Shown here: one piece after another, positions 43,935-60,165 of the stretch | How positions within the stretch are numbered: position 1 is the stretch's first letter | How the letters are laid out: each line of letters begins with the position of its first letter | Assembly (NCBI GenBank): GCA_022316685.1 | Contig: JAKJHU010000065.1 | Location: forward strand, 1,420,322-1,484,321 | Source: Progne subis subis | Taxonomy: Eukaryota > Chordata > Aves > Passeriformes > Hirundinidae | Reading direction: 5' to 3' | DNA length: 64,000 nt | The notes under the pieces: model-generated | Databases searched by the model: none | Told to the model about the DNA's origin: nothing | The model's input: the letters and a program-made list of their open reading frames with translations, nothing else | Translations under genes and position numbers: made by a program

Positions 43935-46718
43935 TGCTTTTCTGCCACATTCACCCTGCTTCTTTTCCACCTTTCCCACCTCCTTCCCCCTTCCGTACCT
44001 CCATGGCTGCTGTCCCACACAGGTTTGGGGGGTGACAGCAGGGAAGATGCAGCCACTGAGGGATGCTACTTTTGGGGATTGTGGATGAGTGAGTGCCATC
44101 CTCGCTGGAGTCCACCCACCACTTCTGACAGGACCCCTATGAACCTCAGAGGGTGCCCAGGGAGCCCTGGGGCTGTGTTGAGGGACAGGTAGTGACATCT
44201 ATGTCCCTAGCTGGCCAGCCTCCTCTTCATCCTCCTCTTCCTCCTCCTACCCCTCCTGGCATGCACCCAAGTCCAGGGTAATCCACAGGGGCTTAAAAGG
44301 GAACTGCCAGCCCTGGGAGGCTCCTGCCCACGGCAGCATCCGCCCAGCACCATGGGGAGGTGGGGGACAATTTACCAAACAAGTGGCTACCATGAACAGA
44401 GGAGGGGGCAGGCGTGGAGACCTGACAGACAGAAGACAAGCTCCCTGCCTCCTCTGCCTTTGGTGCTTCTGCACCGGGCCCTTGGGGGCACAGATGGAGG
44501 CGGCAGCAGGGTACCCCCCCAATGCCCCCCCTTCCCCAAGCTTGCCTGGGCTTTAGCTGCTTACGCCAGGGCCCAGGAGGATTTAGTGGGGGAGGTAAGG
44601 GGGGGGGTAGGGGGGGGCACTTTTCTGTGGGTGAAGGATGCCCGTGTGTGGGACACAAGGCAGTGCCAAGGGTGCAGGAGCTGGTCCCTGCCCTGGCAGT
44701 CTGGCAGGACTCCTGTCTGGAGCATCCCTTACTCCCCCAGATGCTCATGTCCCCTGTTGCTGTCCCTAACCCCCCATACAGGGGTGCCTCTTGCCCCTTT
44801 AGGCACCACCTCACAGCAGCAGGACCGGGTGCCAGCGGGCCTTGGGGTGCCAGCTGCCCCATCCCTCCCCGCTCTGGTGTCCTTGAGCCCTCGAGCCCTG
44901 CCAGCTGATCGGCTTCCAGGAAAAAAACCACGCAATTACAAAGAGGGGCGATGTGTGAGCCAAAGGGAGGGGGACCGGGGGGGGGGGGGGCCAGGAATGT
45001 CCCCAGCGGTGGCAGATGGCCTTACCCAGGGTGCATTGTTCCTTTTAGTGTCTCTTATCCGCTGTAATAGGATCCCGGAGGGAGGGATGTGGGAGAGGGG
45101 AAGAGCGAGGGGGGCCCCGGCGTGGACCGGGGTGGGGGCCGGGGCTGCCAGCTTGGCCCTGGCCTGTCAAGCGGCTCATTGTTCCTGCCCCGGGTGTCAC
45201 TGGGCGCCGCCGGGGACAATGTGGCACTGAGAGGGGCGGCCGGCGGTGGAGGGACGAGGCGCACGGAAAGGTACCCGCCAGGCCCCACTCCCGCGGGGCC
45301 CGGGGGGCTTGGGGCGGCGGGGAGGGCGAGAAGAGAGAGCTTTCCCCAGGGACGGGGTGGGGGCTTCCTCCTGTTGTCCCCCCTCCCTTTGTCACCGGAA
45401 GGTGCTCCGAAGGACGGGCGGTGCCCAGCGTGGTGGCTGTCCCAATGCCGGCCATGGCAGGTGGCCTGTGCCCATCACGGGGGCCTTTGGCGTCCCTGCC
45501 GGCCTGGCTCACCTGGGGGAGAGCACCCCCCTGCCCGCAAACCCCCCACGCGTTGTCTGTGGCAGTCAGGGGACACCCGTGGCCCTGCGCGTTCCCCCGT
45601 CCCCCCGCCGGCCTCGTCCTTCTTTCCTCGGCGGGCTTTTTTGTCCCTGGCAGATTCCTGCTGCCGTTCATCCCCAGGTTGACCGGGGAGCCTGGCGCGT
45701 CCCTGCCGGCACCCCACACATCCCCGGATGCCGCGGGCAGGGGTTACAGCAGGGTGCATCCCTCCCCCTCCACCCCACTTCAGGCTCCCCTGCACCAGGA
45801 ACGGGAATATTCCCTTTCTTCAGTCTCTCCACCTTTCTCCAGCCCGCGGTAACAGGAGGGTGGAGACGGGGCGTTCAATCCACCCCCTGGCTGCGAGGCA
45901 TAGCACTTAGGGGGTGCGCCCCACACCCTCCCCCCCCATTACCCTGATGCAGGAGATGTGCTGTAGCGGTGACGAGTCCTGCCAGCACCTAAAATAGCCG
46001 CCCTGCCCCCCCCGCCATGCCCGCGGACGCGGCCCCAGCCTCAACACGGGTGCTTTGTTTCAAAGCGGCTTGGCATCGCCCAGCTTGCCGGGAGCCAGCG
46101 GTGCCGCAGCCGCCCACCCGGTCCTGGACACACAGTAATTGTCCCCCTCCCGGGGGCCCTGGCCGCCCACGGCCACCGGGGCACAGGATCCGGGGGGCCC
46201 TGGGGTGCTCTGGGAGGGGACGTGGTGCAGCAAGCATCGTGCTGTGATTTGATTGCGATGGTCCCCATCGGGGAGCTTGCCTCGGTGTGCCCTGGGGCTT
46301 TGCGTGTAGGCAGGGGGAAGGGAGGAGGAGAAAGAAGGTGGCTTGCATAGCCTGTGAGACCACCCAGGCCACCTCTGCTCTCCCCCCACTCCAGCAAGCA
46401 TCTGCAAACAGAACCCTATCCCACAGCCATGCTCCACACACCTTGCCTCCTCCCCCTGTATCCATCCAGTTCCTGGCTTTGTGCGGGACAGACTGAAGGC
46501 AGCTCAGGCAGACACATAGCAGCAGGTCCCTTTTGGGGGTGCAGGGTACCTGCCCGTGGGGTGCCATGGGACCATGTAAGTCTTGCCTGCCAGAGGAGAG
46601 CACAGTGCCTCTGCCTCAGTTCCCCCATTTCCCAGCCGCAGGATATTCAAGTTGCAGATCTGAGGGTGGGAAGTTAGCTGGGGCATCCTCCCTTTCTGAA
46701 GACCACCGTGTTCCACAG
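43935..46718 (+). other. Region upstream of PCBP4, with CpG island and G-tracts
   Basis: No coding exon recognised. It contains long G runs (near 44599-44625 and G14 at 44977-44990) and a CpG-rich block at about 45070-45420 that probably holds the PCBP4 promoter. A donor-like AAG/GTACCC at 45270 could end a non-coding first exon; the acceptor used by the first coding exon is at 46711-46718. Both points are inference. Confidence 0.5.
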
Positions 46719-46738
46719 GCTCATCTCGCCCTCCCGCC

Positions 46739-50645
<3,907 letters not shown>

Positions 50646-51225
50646 ACCCCGCTGGTGGGTGGGCCAGGGTGTCCAGGGTGCTCCTCAGTAGCAGGGACAC
50701 CTTCCCAGCACCCACCCTGACCTCAGCCTCTGCCAGGTTGCCCGTGTCCCCCACCGCAGGGAAGGGAAGGGTCTTCCTGGTGGTGATGCCTGCTGGAGGA
50801 AGGGGCTGTTTCGTTGCTTGCTGCCCATCCCAGCAGCTCTGTGCCCCCCTCCCTGATCTTCTGCACAGAGACCATGTGTCCTGGTATTGGGTGGTGGGGC
50901 TGTCCCTGCTGGCCTAGGGTCCCTTCTCCCAGTGCCCTGTGCTGCTGTGGGACCCCTGCTTCCTCCTCTTCACCCTGCCTCCCCTGCAATCCTGCTCATT
51001 CCCACACTCCATCTGGCACCCAAAAGCCACGTCCCACTGGATGAGGACTGCCTGGCCTCTTCAGGAGTCCCCCTTCCACTGGCTCTGGTGGGGGGCCCTC
51101 CCTGGGCCACCCTGGAGCAATCGCCTCCCAGCAACCCCATCCAAGAGCCAGTCGCTGCTGGCTTGGAAATGCTGTATATATATCAGTCTATATTTTTTTC
51201 CTCCTTTGTAACTTATCAATGGTTT

Positions 51226-51231
51226 AATAAA
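51226..51231 (+). terminator. PCBP4: Poly(A) signal of PCBP4
   Basis: AATAAA about 580 bases after the stop, in AU-rich sequence. Confidence 0.8.
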
Positions 51232-51255
51232 AAGATAAAATTTACAAGAAAATAA

Positions 51256-51273
51256 CAATAATAATAATAATAA
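51256..51273 (+). repeat. (ATA)n microsatellite
   Basis: About six AAT/ATA units just after the PCBP4 poly(A) signal. Confidence 0.85.
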
Positions 51274-52488
51274 TCCCCACCCTGGATGGAGACTTCCCCC
51301 CCAGTTCCTTTGTACTTGGGTGGTGGCTAGGAAGAGCATCCCTGTATCTACAGGGCATGCTGGCCTTCAGCCCCGTCTCTCTGGGGGTCTTCCTGGAGCA
51401 GGGCATGCCCCCTTCCATGGGGCAGTTAGAGATCCCATAGGGCAGTTTTCCCTCAGGCCTGCAGTTACTACTGGCATAGGAACATCTCCAACCCACCATG
51501 CCAGCACCGTCCCTGGGACCTTTGTGAGCAAGCTGAGGGTGATATACCCTGCTGCATTCCCCAAAAGGCTCCAGTCTCCTTTCTAGCAGCGGGGACCCCA
51601 TGAGAGTGTCCCCAAGCCCTTCAAAAGCAATGAGACTGAAGAGGAACAGCAGCTCCTGATCCCCTCTGGCTGCTGCTGCCCTGGGGCACCCCACACAGCC
51701 ACCCCCCACCATCCTGTGTCACCATGTCCAACCCAGCGTGCCCTTGGCCAGCAGCCCAAGTCAGCTGGCATGTGGCACTGCTGACCAGGCTTCAAACTGG
51801 GCAGCTGCGTCCATAAACAGCCTGGCATGGACCCCTAGACAGTCAGTTCCTCCCTAGGGGAGTGATCACTGCCAGCTGACGGGGACAGAGGGCATGGCCA
51901 GGCACGGCCAGGGCCATTCCATGCTGCCATGCCAGCAGGACAAACACGGACACAGCCAGAGCCAGACCTGTGGGTGTGTCCCCCTGATCAGTGTCACAGG
52001 GAGCAGGAGCTCCTCCACACATTAGTTTTGGGTTAAACAGCCAAGGATGGAGGTTTCTGTGTCTTCCATCCAGACTCAGCAGGGATCTTGGGACCCTGGT
52101 GTTACTGGTGTTAGTGGCATTAGCTGGAACATTGCTACTGGATAAGGGTGCAAGGGACATCTGCTCTTCCCCACTGGCCCAGGAGTGCTCCCAGCAGTGC
52201 AGTGGAGTTGGAGGTGTCCCATCCCCTGCCCCTGTGCAGGAGCACCTTGGCATTCCATGCCTTGAGGAGAGCCCATCCCTGGAACTGGGCTGAGCCAGAG
52301 ACAGTTCCAGCCTGCAGAATAGAGATGTGACTTCCCCAGATTTGCTACCTTCTCCCAACAGAGAAAGCATCTTCCACCATAACCTCAGAGAAGAGGTAAA
52401 ACCTAAACAAGGACTCCGCCAAATCCAAGAGATTGGATCCAAGCAGGTCTGATGGGACCCCCAGAGGTCCCTGGCCCAGCACAGTGCG
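51274..52488. other. Intergenic stretch between PCBP4 and GPR62
   Basis: No gene recognised. It should contain the GPR62 3' UTR, but no canonical minus-strand AATAAA is visible. The two genes are tail to tail. Confidence 0.55.
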
Positions 52489-53730
52489 TCAGAGCCTCCT
52501 CAGCTGCTCTCTTTGGGAACTTGACCTGGGGTAGGGAAGCCTGTTGTGGTCTGGTCCAGCCTGTTCCTGGGGCTGAGGCTGATGCAGCTGGTGTGTGTCT
52601 CCAGTGTGCATGTTGCTCTCTGGAGGAACTGCAAGAAGTTTTCCTGAACAGAAAGCCTCTGAGATGGAAAGACAGAACTCCTGACCTGGTGAACGGTTAA
52701 GACAACTGCGCCGGAGCCGGGCCAGCTCCTCACGGATTTGGCGGTTCAGCAGCCCGTAGAAGAAAGGATTAATGGCAAAGGAGGAGTAGGCGATCCAGGT
52801 GACCACCATCTCCCCATGCCCACCACCCACAGTGCCAACAGTGACAGAGGAGTGCAAGTGGAAAGCAAAGAAAGGCAGCCAGCAGCACAAGAACTGTCCC
52901 ACAATGAGCACCAAGGTGAGAATGGCCTTGTTGCTTCCCAGAAGGCGATCTGGGATCAGCCTGGGCAGCATTAGGATCCTGGCAGTGAGGATGGTCACTT
53001 GGCTGCTGATGGAGTCACATTGGTGTCTGGGTGCAACTGCCTGTGCCGGCACAGGTGCCTGCTGCAGGGACGCAGTCCGGGCCACGCGGTAGATGCTGGA
53101 GTAGACAGCGAGGATAATGATGGTGGGCAGAATAAAGCAGGTGATGCTGAAGAGGATCACGAAAACCTTCTTGTGGGCCCCGGGGCTCCAGTAGACTGTG
53201 CAGCGGCTGGCGCTGGTGGCCCCGTTGCCATGAGGCCATACCACTAGTGCCAAGACAGTGATGAGGACAGATTTGACCCAAATGAAAATCACTCCAGCCA
53301 CCGCCAGCCTGATGGTCATCTTGACCTCATACCTCAAGGGATGGACGATGTAGTAGTACCTCTCCACACTGATGATAGAGATGGTGAGAATGGAGGCACT
53401 AATGAAGCAGATATTCAGGAATATCACGGCCTTGCACTCAGCAATGCTGTAGATCACCCAGTTGAAACAGGAGGAGCTGGAGATGATCCCCAGGGGCATG
53501 AGGAAAATGGCTGAGAGGAGATTGACCACGCAGAGATGGCAGACAAAGATGAACTTCCTGAAAAGAGGCGTTTTGAGGATGGTGACCATCACCACGATGT
53601 TGGCCACCAGGGCAGTGAAGGTGAGCAGGATCATGCAGAAGAGGCCCACCACCTCCTGGGCAATGGATTGCTTGGGGACAGAGAGCAGCTCTAGGCTGTC
53701 TGTGGTGTTTGACCCCATCCAGCTTGCCAT
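52489..53730 (-). CDS. GPR62: Orphan class A G-protein-coupled receptor, GPR61/GPR62 type
   Basis: A single open exon of 413 residues with seven hydrophobic segments. Class A marks seen: GLFCM...VANIVVM in TM1, HLCVVNLL in TM2, ERY in place of DRY after TM3 (typical of GPR61/62), CWLPFF in TM6 and NPFFY in TM7. Identity as GPR62 comes from position between PCBP4 and PARP3, as in human; the sequence itself looks closer to human GPR61. After residue ~352 the main frame loses resemblance, but the next frame reads PSQRLSVQENFLQFLQ and on to PTPGQVPKE, matching the GPR61 tail. One extra base near 52674 would explain this, so the last 60 or so residues as written are probably not native. The restored tail would end at 52500. 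Family members couple constitutively to Gs and are enriched in brain and glia. Confidence 0.83.
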   Translation of the reverse strand: MASWMGSNTTDSLELLSVPKQSIAQEVVGLFCMILLTFTALVANIVVMVTILKTPLFRKFIFVCHLCVVNLLSAIFLMPLGIISSSSCFNWVIYSIAECKAVIFLNICFISASILTISIISVERYYYIVHPLRYEVKMTIRLAVAGVIFIWVKSVLITVLALVVWPHGNGATSASRCTVYWSPGAHKKVFVILFSITCFILPTIIILAVYSSIYRVARTASLQQAPVPAQAVAPRHQCDSISSQVTILTARILMLPRLIPDRLLGSNKAILTLVLIVGQFLCCWLPFFAFHLHSSVTVGTVGGGHGEMVVTWIAYSSFAINPFFYGLLNRQIREELARLRRSCLNRSPGQEFCLSISEAFCSGKLLAVPPESNMHTGDTHQLHQPQPQEQAGPDHNRLPYPRSSSQREQLRRL

Positions 53731-55041
53731 CCCCCTCCAGTGCTAAGCAGCAAGGTCTCTTCTCCTGTGTCCCACAGAGGGTAATCCCACCACAACCATG
53801 GCTGCTAACTTCTCCTTGCCTGTTGGGATCAGGAGCAGGGTGTGAAGGGAAAGAATCAAAATGAGGAAGAGCCACAGAGAAACACAGAGACAATTAGCAC
53901 ACTTCCAATGTGCCGGGGGAGGGAGAGGGAGCCAGTGAAGTCATAGCACCCTGGCTGTCCCAGAGCTGGCACCAAGGCTGTCCCCAACCTGGCTATTGCT
54001 AGGTCCTGTGGGCACCCATGCCAGCCTGACACCCCATCCCCCCTCTCCAATGGCACCCGTATGTCCCGAGGAGAAGCAGTACAACTCTCCTGTCCCAACC
54101 CTCTTGCTCTGACCACAGGGGACCCCAGGATGGGTGGGATTCAGCGCACCTTTGCTCCTGGGGGGATGGGTGATGCTCCTCTCCTCACTGGGGTCCCGCT
54201 TGCTGGTGTTGCTCCCGCAGCAGAACCGGGGCTGCTGGCCCTGTGTGAGGCCACGCTCCCCCTTCCGCGCTCCCGTCACCCGCTCATCATCCTGTTTGCC
54301 TGCAGCCCGCCAGCTGCGGATGGCACCAGCTGTCACTCCCGGCGCTGCCTGCGCTGCCTGCACCCGTGGCAGTCCCACAGGGACAGCTGCTGGGTCCTAG
54401 CAGCCAGCAGCGACTCAGGAAGGGGGGATCGGGGTTCCTGAGCCCTGTGCCCCCCCAGAATGGCCACCTACTCTACCAGGCCTGGTCCTTCCACAGGAAC
54501 TACTCAACCCTCAAGTCTCTGGGGCTCAATGGACAGAGCTACAGGCAGGTCTGCAGCAAATCGTCTCCACTAGGCACATGGATGCTCCTGGGGCATCAGG
54601 ATAACACAGCTGGGAGTTGTCCTTCCCTGGCATCCTGAGCAGCCGGACATGTGTTCAAGGGGCACACGTGAGCACAGAGAAGGGCTTGGCACGAGCGCCA
54701 GGCTAGGGCAAGCTTGCAGGCATGGCATGAGGTGTGGCACTAGAGAGAGGGCAAGCACTTGTCCCCAGGATGGATGGATTGATTCCTCCATGCCCAGGCA
54801 GGGCAGCAGATCTTGCTCATCCTCTGTAGCTCTGATGCCACAGGGTACACATGAGCTGTGTGCTTTGCTAAGGTGATGAGAGCAGCTGGCTCTCAAAGGT
54901 ACCAGCCATCATCTGGAGGCCTCAGACCCTCCAGAGCCACCCATGCCATCCCTTCAGGGACCCAATGTCACCCTTCCCTACAGCACACCCACCTTGCTGG
55001 GCAGGAAAGCGAGAGCACCGCTCAGTGCAAGGCACAGTGCT
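53731..55041. other. Intergenic stretch between GPR62 and PARP3
   Basis: No coding exon recognised. It includes the GPR62 5' flank. No strong repeat seen. Confidence 0.55.
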
Positions 55042-55047
55042 TTTATT
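55042..55047 (-). terminator. PARP3: Poly(A) signal of PARP3
   Basis: Minus-strand AATAAA about 150 bases after the PARP3 stop. Confidence 0.78.
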
Positions 55048-55193
55048 GACAGTCAAAGCAAGCTCCGTCTCCATGCCAGCCTGTGCCTTGCCAAGACCAG
55101 GAGGGGTGGCCAGAGAGTCCGGATCACTGTGCTCTGTGCTGATGGGCATCATCACCTGGTGCTGGGCCAGGGCTGTGGTGCTCCCAGGCACCT

Positions 55194-58100
55194 TCAGAAG
55201 CGGAGCTGGACAAGGTAGCGGATCCGGCACTGGCTTTCCTGGTAGATGAGGTACTCGCTCTGGCTGAAGGAGGAGTCCTTGTAGGCAGGCATGGGGATGG
55301 GCTTGCCCTGGGACACCAGCACCTTCTTGCCATCCAGCAGCATCTCCTCATCCTGTGTAGGATCTGGGCCAGAAGACACCCGACCACCACATCAAACCTG
55401 ATATCTGGCCTCTCTCCCCCCTGCCCTGCACCCACCACAGCCCCACAGCCGCCCCACCCCTCCTGCCCCAGGCTCACCCGGCTCTGTCTGGCCACAGGCC
55501 ACTACACTGTCATAGCCGGCAGGCGGCTGACACAGCGTGGGGTCATCGCAGGTGATGCGGTAGGGCTTGCCCAGGGCCACCTCCGTCAGGAACATGATGC
55601 CAACTTTCTTAGATGTACAGCCCACTGCCATGGGAGAAAGGGATGGGGATGATAGCACCATCCCTTTCTCTCATCTCGTTGTGCCCAGGCCACGCTGGGA
55701 CACTGGAACCAATTGCCATGGCAGAGAAGGGGCTTGGCAAGCCCACAGCTGCCTGGCAGCGGGTACACAAAGGCAGCCAGTCTCACACAGACCCTGTGGG
55801 CATCACAAGAGCCCAGCCCAGCCCAGGACCCTCACCATAGCCAGCTGACTTGCTGTTCTCGGAGGCGAAGTAGATGCCCTTGCCCACGCGCCCCCCTGAG
55901 TGAGGCATGATGCGCAGCCCGCTCTTCAGGATGGCTGCTACCACCGCCACGTTGGTGCCATGCCAAAGCAGGCGCCGGTGCTCCAGGAGGTCATGGGCCT
56001 TGAAACGCTCAGCCTGCAGAGATGCAGAGCTAAGGGCTGTCCACAGAGGGACACATGGGTGCCCAGGGGGGGAGGACTGCCACCCACCTCCCCAGTCCAG
56101 CCCCAGAGCCTGGCTGGAGGGGCAGGAGACAGAGTGCCCGTTTGGCCCTGGCCAGCTGAGCTGTAATCCCATCCTGGGTAGAGAAGCCCTAAAGCAATCC
56201 TAGAGTGGAACCATGGCATTCCCACTGTGGCATGGGGAGAATCACCTCATCCTCACCTCACCCTCTCGGGTCACCTGCCAGATGTTGAGGATGTGGAGTT
56301 TGTGCCCAGTCTGCGTCACATAGGTTTGGATCAGCTGCCAAGGGGGAGGCAAAAAAGCTGTGTCATTCCAGGCAGCCATCTCAGTAATGCCCACGGTCCC
56401 CCTGGGACTGTAGGAACATTTGGGGTGTCTGCAGACGTGGTATAATTGCTTCCCATCATAGGACACTGTGGAACAAGCGGCACCTGGTATTCCTGGGAAG
56501 CTGGGTCCAGCAGGGAGAGCTGGCAGCAGAGCAGGGCGTAATCCTGATCCAGCGGATGGGCAACTTCTTTCTCCTCCTCCTCTTCCTTCACTTTCTGTGC
56601 CTGCAGGCTCTGTGCCACCTCAATGTCGGCCAGCACCTGGCAGGGACAGAGCAGGGACATACTCACCGCCAGTGCTGGCACTGTGCCGGGGAACCAGGGC
56701 AAGCCCAGCCTCCTGCCAGCAGCTCCTGCCCCACCGGGAAGGGATGCCACACACTATGTGCTCTGGCATCTCACCAGCAGCATGTCCTTCTTGGCACGCA
56801 GCAGGTCAGGGGAGTTGATGGGGGGTGGCCGTGCCCGTCCAAAGTTGTGTGGGACGATGGTGTAGAAGTGTGAGGAGAGTTCCTCCAGGCGAGTGGCCTG
56901 GTGGGGCTGCTCTCTCAGCACTGCCTCCAGCTCTTCCAGTGCCTCAAAGCCCCTCGCGATCTGCTGCTTGCTCAGCTTCCCCAGAGGCATCTTCTTCACA
57001 TCTACAGGGGAGGGCAAGGTGAACCCATCTGCCCCGCTCGCTCCACAGCTACTTCCAAGAACATCCAGTATCACCATGGGCAAATGTGGGCACCCAGCAT
57101 GGGGTGTCCACAGTCCCATCAGGTGCCAGGGTATCAGAGGGGATGCTCTAAAATCCATCAGCACCTCTGCTCCGTTCACCTCCCCACCTGCACCTCCCAG
57201 ACTGAGCCCATGCCACCCATCAACCCATCACCTCCTACCGATATTCATGGTCTTCATGGCATCCTGGAACATGTCATTGCTGAAGATGAGTGACACCAGG
57301 TCCTGTGTGGCTCTGTCCAAGGTGCAGGGCAGCACCCGCTGCTTGCAAACTTTGCCCCCATCCACGGCATCCACCTGCAGACACCCCACATCAGCTGCGA
57401 GCCTGCAAGAGGCTGTGGGAGCATAGCACCAGGGCTGCCTGGCTCTGTGAGGAAACCTGGTCCTGGGGCAGCAGAGCAATGGGCAGGTGCTGCCTCCACT
57501 TTCCATGGCCAATGCCACCCAGAAGGTCATGTTTCTCATTCAGGATGCCCTCCCACTCCATTTTAACCCATTAGCCCCAAATCTCTGCCTGCAAGCTGTT
57601 TCAGCATGTACCCAGACCACCCTCAAAACCCATCCCATCCTGCTGACCCTCTTGGATGTCTTGGTGTTCACTGGGCCCAGAGTGCGATGACAACCATCCC
57701 ACCACGGTGACAACCTGAGTGCCCGGAGTACTCACCTTGAGGACAGCTTCCATCTCCTGCTCAGCCCCTGGCTGCACCTCAATGAGCGTGTACTTCCCTG
57801 GCTGGGCAATGAAGTTCTCCCTTGTTGCCCAGCTGTTCTTGGTCTTCTCCCGAAACTTCTTCTCAAAGTCCTTCTTGGCAGCTTCCAGGGAGGCACAAGG
57901 CATGAGCTTGGACTGGCCCACCTCTCCCTGGCAGTGGGCAGCAGTGGTCAGGACTTCTCCTGCATCCCTGCTCCACCAGCCCCATGCTGGTGGAAACAGG
58001 CAGGAACAAGGGGGTCTCTGATAGCAGGGTTGTGGGGCAGCGAGCAGGAATGTGCTGAGCCACCAGCTCAGGAGGACACCCCAGGACTCTTTGCTGGGCT

Positions 58101-58843
58101 GTCACGCTCACATTCACTGCAGGGACAGGTGCCAAGTGCCCCAGACAGGCTATGTTGTGTGGGGATAAGTCCTTGAAGCCCCCCATTAAAGTGCTACAGC
58201 TCAACATTGGGGCGTTTACTTTGGGACCACGGACCACTGGGGTCACCCTCAGTGTTTGGGGTTCTAAAGGCAGGGTGGGGACAGCTGAGGTGCAGGTGAG
58301 GAGTGATGCCTGGTGGACTCACCACGCGGCCCCAGCGGCTCCAGACACTGTAGGTACCAGCATGCTCAAGGAGCTGGATGATGTAGAACTTGTTGTTGTT
58401 GGCACTGATGTTGGTCTGGTTCAGGGTGCAGTCATAGTCCTCATAGACCTATAGTGAGTGACATGGCCTGGGCTGGCACCTGGAAGCATTTGGCGAAGGA
58501 GAGGGTGCAGAAATGTCCCAGTGGGAGCACACACGGGTCTGCAAGGAAAATTGGGGCTGACCCTGTGTCAATGGGGCAGGGGCTGCTCTGAGACTCCCCC
58601 AGCCCTCCCACCCACACCCTCCCACCTCTTCCCCTCCGAGTACTTCAGCCCTGCTCTCACCCGGGCATCCAGGGCTGTGCTCAAGGGGCACAGCCCATCA
58701 ATTGTGATGGGGTGTGTTTCCTTCGGAGCAGTTTTCAGGGCTGCCAAGGTGGAGCTCCAGGTGTCATCCTTGTCTTCCCATTTCGGTTTCTTTTCCCTGC
58801 TGCTTGGCTGCTTTGAGGAAGAAGCTCGGTGCTTGGAAGCCAT
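55194..58843 (-). CDS. PARP3: Poly(ADP-ribose) polymerase family member 3
   Basis: A DNA-break-activated mono-ADP-ribosyltransferase that aids double-strand-break repair and mitotic spindle integrity. Ten coding exons, 5' to 3': 58661-58843, 58323-58448, 57736-57927, 57239-57374, 56775-57001, 56484-56636, 56257-56334, 55836-56013, 55478-55624, 55194-55363; 529 residues (human 533). A short basic N terminus is followed by the WGR domain (about 62-150, with WSRWGRVGEVGQSK), a helical regulatory domain (about 175-300, with KMPLGKLSKQQI) and the catalytic domain. The H-Y-E triad is intact: His383 in LLWHGTN, Tyr413 in GKGIYFASE and Glu510 in SEYLIYQE. The start is the ATG at 58841-58843; the open frame continues upstream, but without another ATG. 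There are no defects. Confidence 0.96.
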
Positions 58844-59699
58844 GATTGAGCTGCCCCCTGCTGCCACGGGGTCAGCGCAGCCTTAATCCCCCAGAAAAGC
58901 CCTTGGAGACAGCAGAGGGAGAGGTGAGAAATGCCAAGCTGCCCTTCCGGGAAAGTCCAGTGGGCTGTGCCTTGCTTTCGCTATACCTTCAGCCTGCTGC
59001 AGGGCTGGAGGAGGGGATGGCACCTCTGCCCATAAACTGTCTCAATCTCATCCCTGTGTTCCGCATGTGTGGAAGAGCCTCTCAGTACCCTTCAGCCCTT
59101 GAGGGACCCCAAAGTGGAAAGAGCCCAGTGACACAAAGCCAAGGGGGGCACAGGGGGGCTCAGCTGCTTACACAGAAAACTTGGGTCGGAAGAGCTGGAA
59201 GAGGGTGAGAGTCTGCTTCATGAGAGGTGGGGAGCCTGCTTTTCCCCCCTTCCCCTCACTAGGGACCCCCCCTGTCCACAGGAGTGTGTCCCCAAGGCTC
59301 ACCCAGCTCTGTGCCCCCAGGGACATGCAAGAGGAGAAACAGTGCAATGACACACCCCAAATATTAAATTCTATCCCCCCAGACACGCAATGCCAACGCC
59401 CCAGTCCCTCTGAAGACCAGTGAAATGCTTTGATTTGGGCAGGAGGGGGGCTTGGGCAGCCCGTGTCTGCTATGACCCCTGAAAGTTTCAGCTGAAGAGG
59501 GAGTGCTGGGGGCAGCAACGGGAACAGAGGTACAGGCAGCAGCCGTGTCCTACCTGCTCCCGGGGGCCAGAGCTGCCTGCCGAGGAGCTGCTGAGGGCCT
59601 TCAGGCTGTTTGGCAAGCCTGCCCAGATGAGAAACTTTTTCCTCAGGCACCACCCAGGGATGACAGCAAAAACAGCTGACACGCCTCCGGAGCGCATGC

Positions 59700-60165
59700 A
59701 CTCTGTGACAGGCCTGCCTGCTGCTTGCCTGTATTGCCTGAACTGCCTGCACTGCCTGTCTGTCTGTACTGCCTGCACTGATTGTACTGCCTGCACTGCC
59801 TGTCTGTACTGCCTGCACTGCATGTCTGTCTGTACTGCCTGCACTGATTGTACTGCCTGCACTGCCTGTCTGTACTGCCTGCACTGCATGTCTGTCTGGT
59901 ACCTCTCTGCCTGCACTGATTGTACCTGCACTGATTGTACTGCTGCACTGCCTGTCTGTACTGCCTGCACTGCATGTCTGTCTGTACTCCCTGCACTGAT
60001 TGTACTGCCTGCACTGCCTGTCTGTACTGCCTGCACTGCATGTCTGTCTGTACTCCCTGCACTGATTGTACTGCCTGCACTGCCTGTCTGTCTGTACTGC
60101 CTGTACTGCCTCTGTCTGTACTGCCCATCTGTCTGTCCTGCCTGTACTGCCTGCTCTGCCAAGCA
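59700..60165 (+). repeat. Minisatellite with a 66-base higher-order unit
   Basis: Built from short CTGCCTG, CACTG and TCTGTA words. A higher-order unit of about 66 bases, made of 18-, 22- and 26-base blocks that each begin CTGCCTGCACTG, is repeated about five times from 59769, with local deletions around 59897-59945. It lacks stop codons in several frames on both strands, which creates long false open frames. Confidence 0.9.

Noticed and set aside
45045..45719. Open frames of about 200 codons on both strands upstream of PCBP4
   Set aside because: CpG-island composition effect; no conserved motif and no ATG-exon pairing with PCBP4.
59700..60165. Array considered as a CRISPR
   Set aside because: No unique spacers between repeats, units are directly tandem, and the genome is vertebrate.
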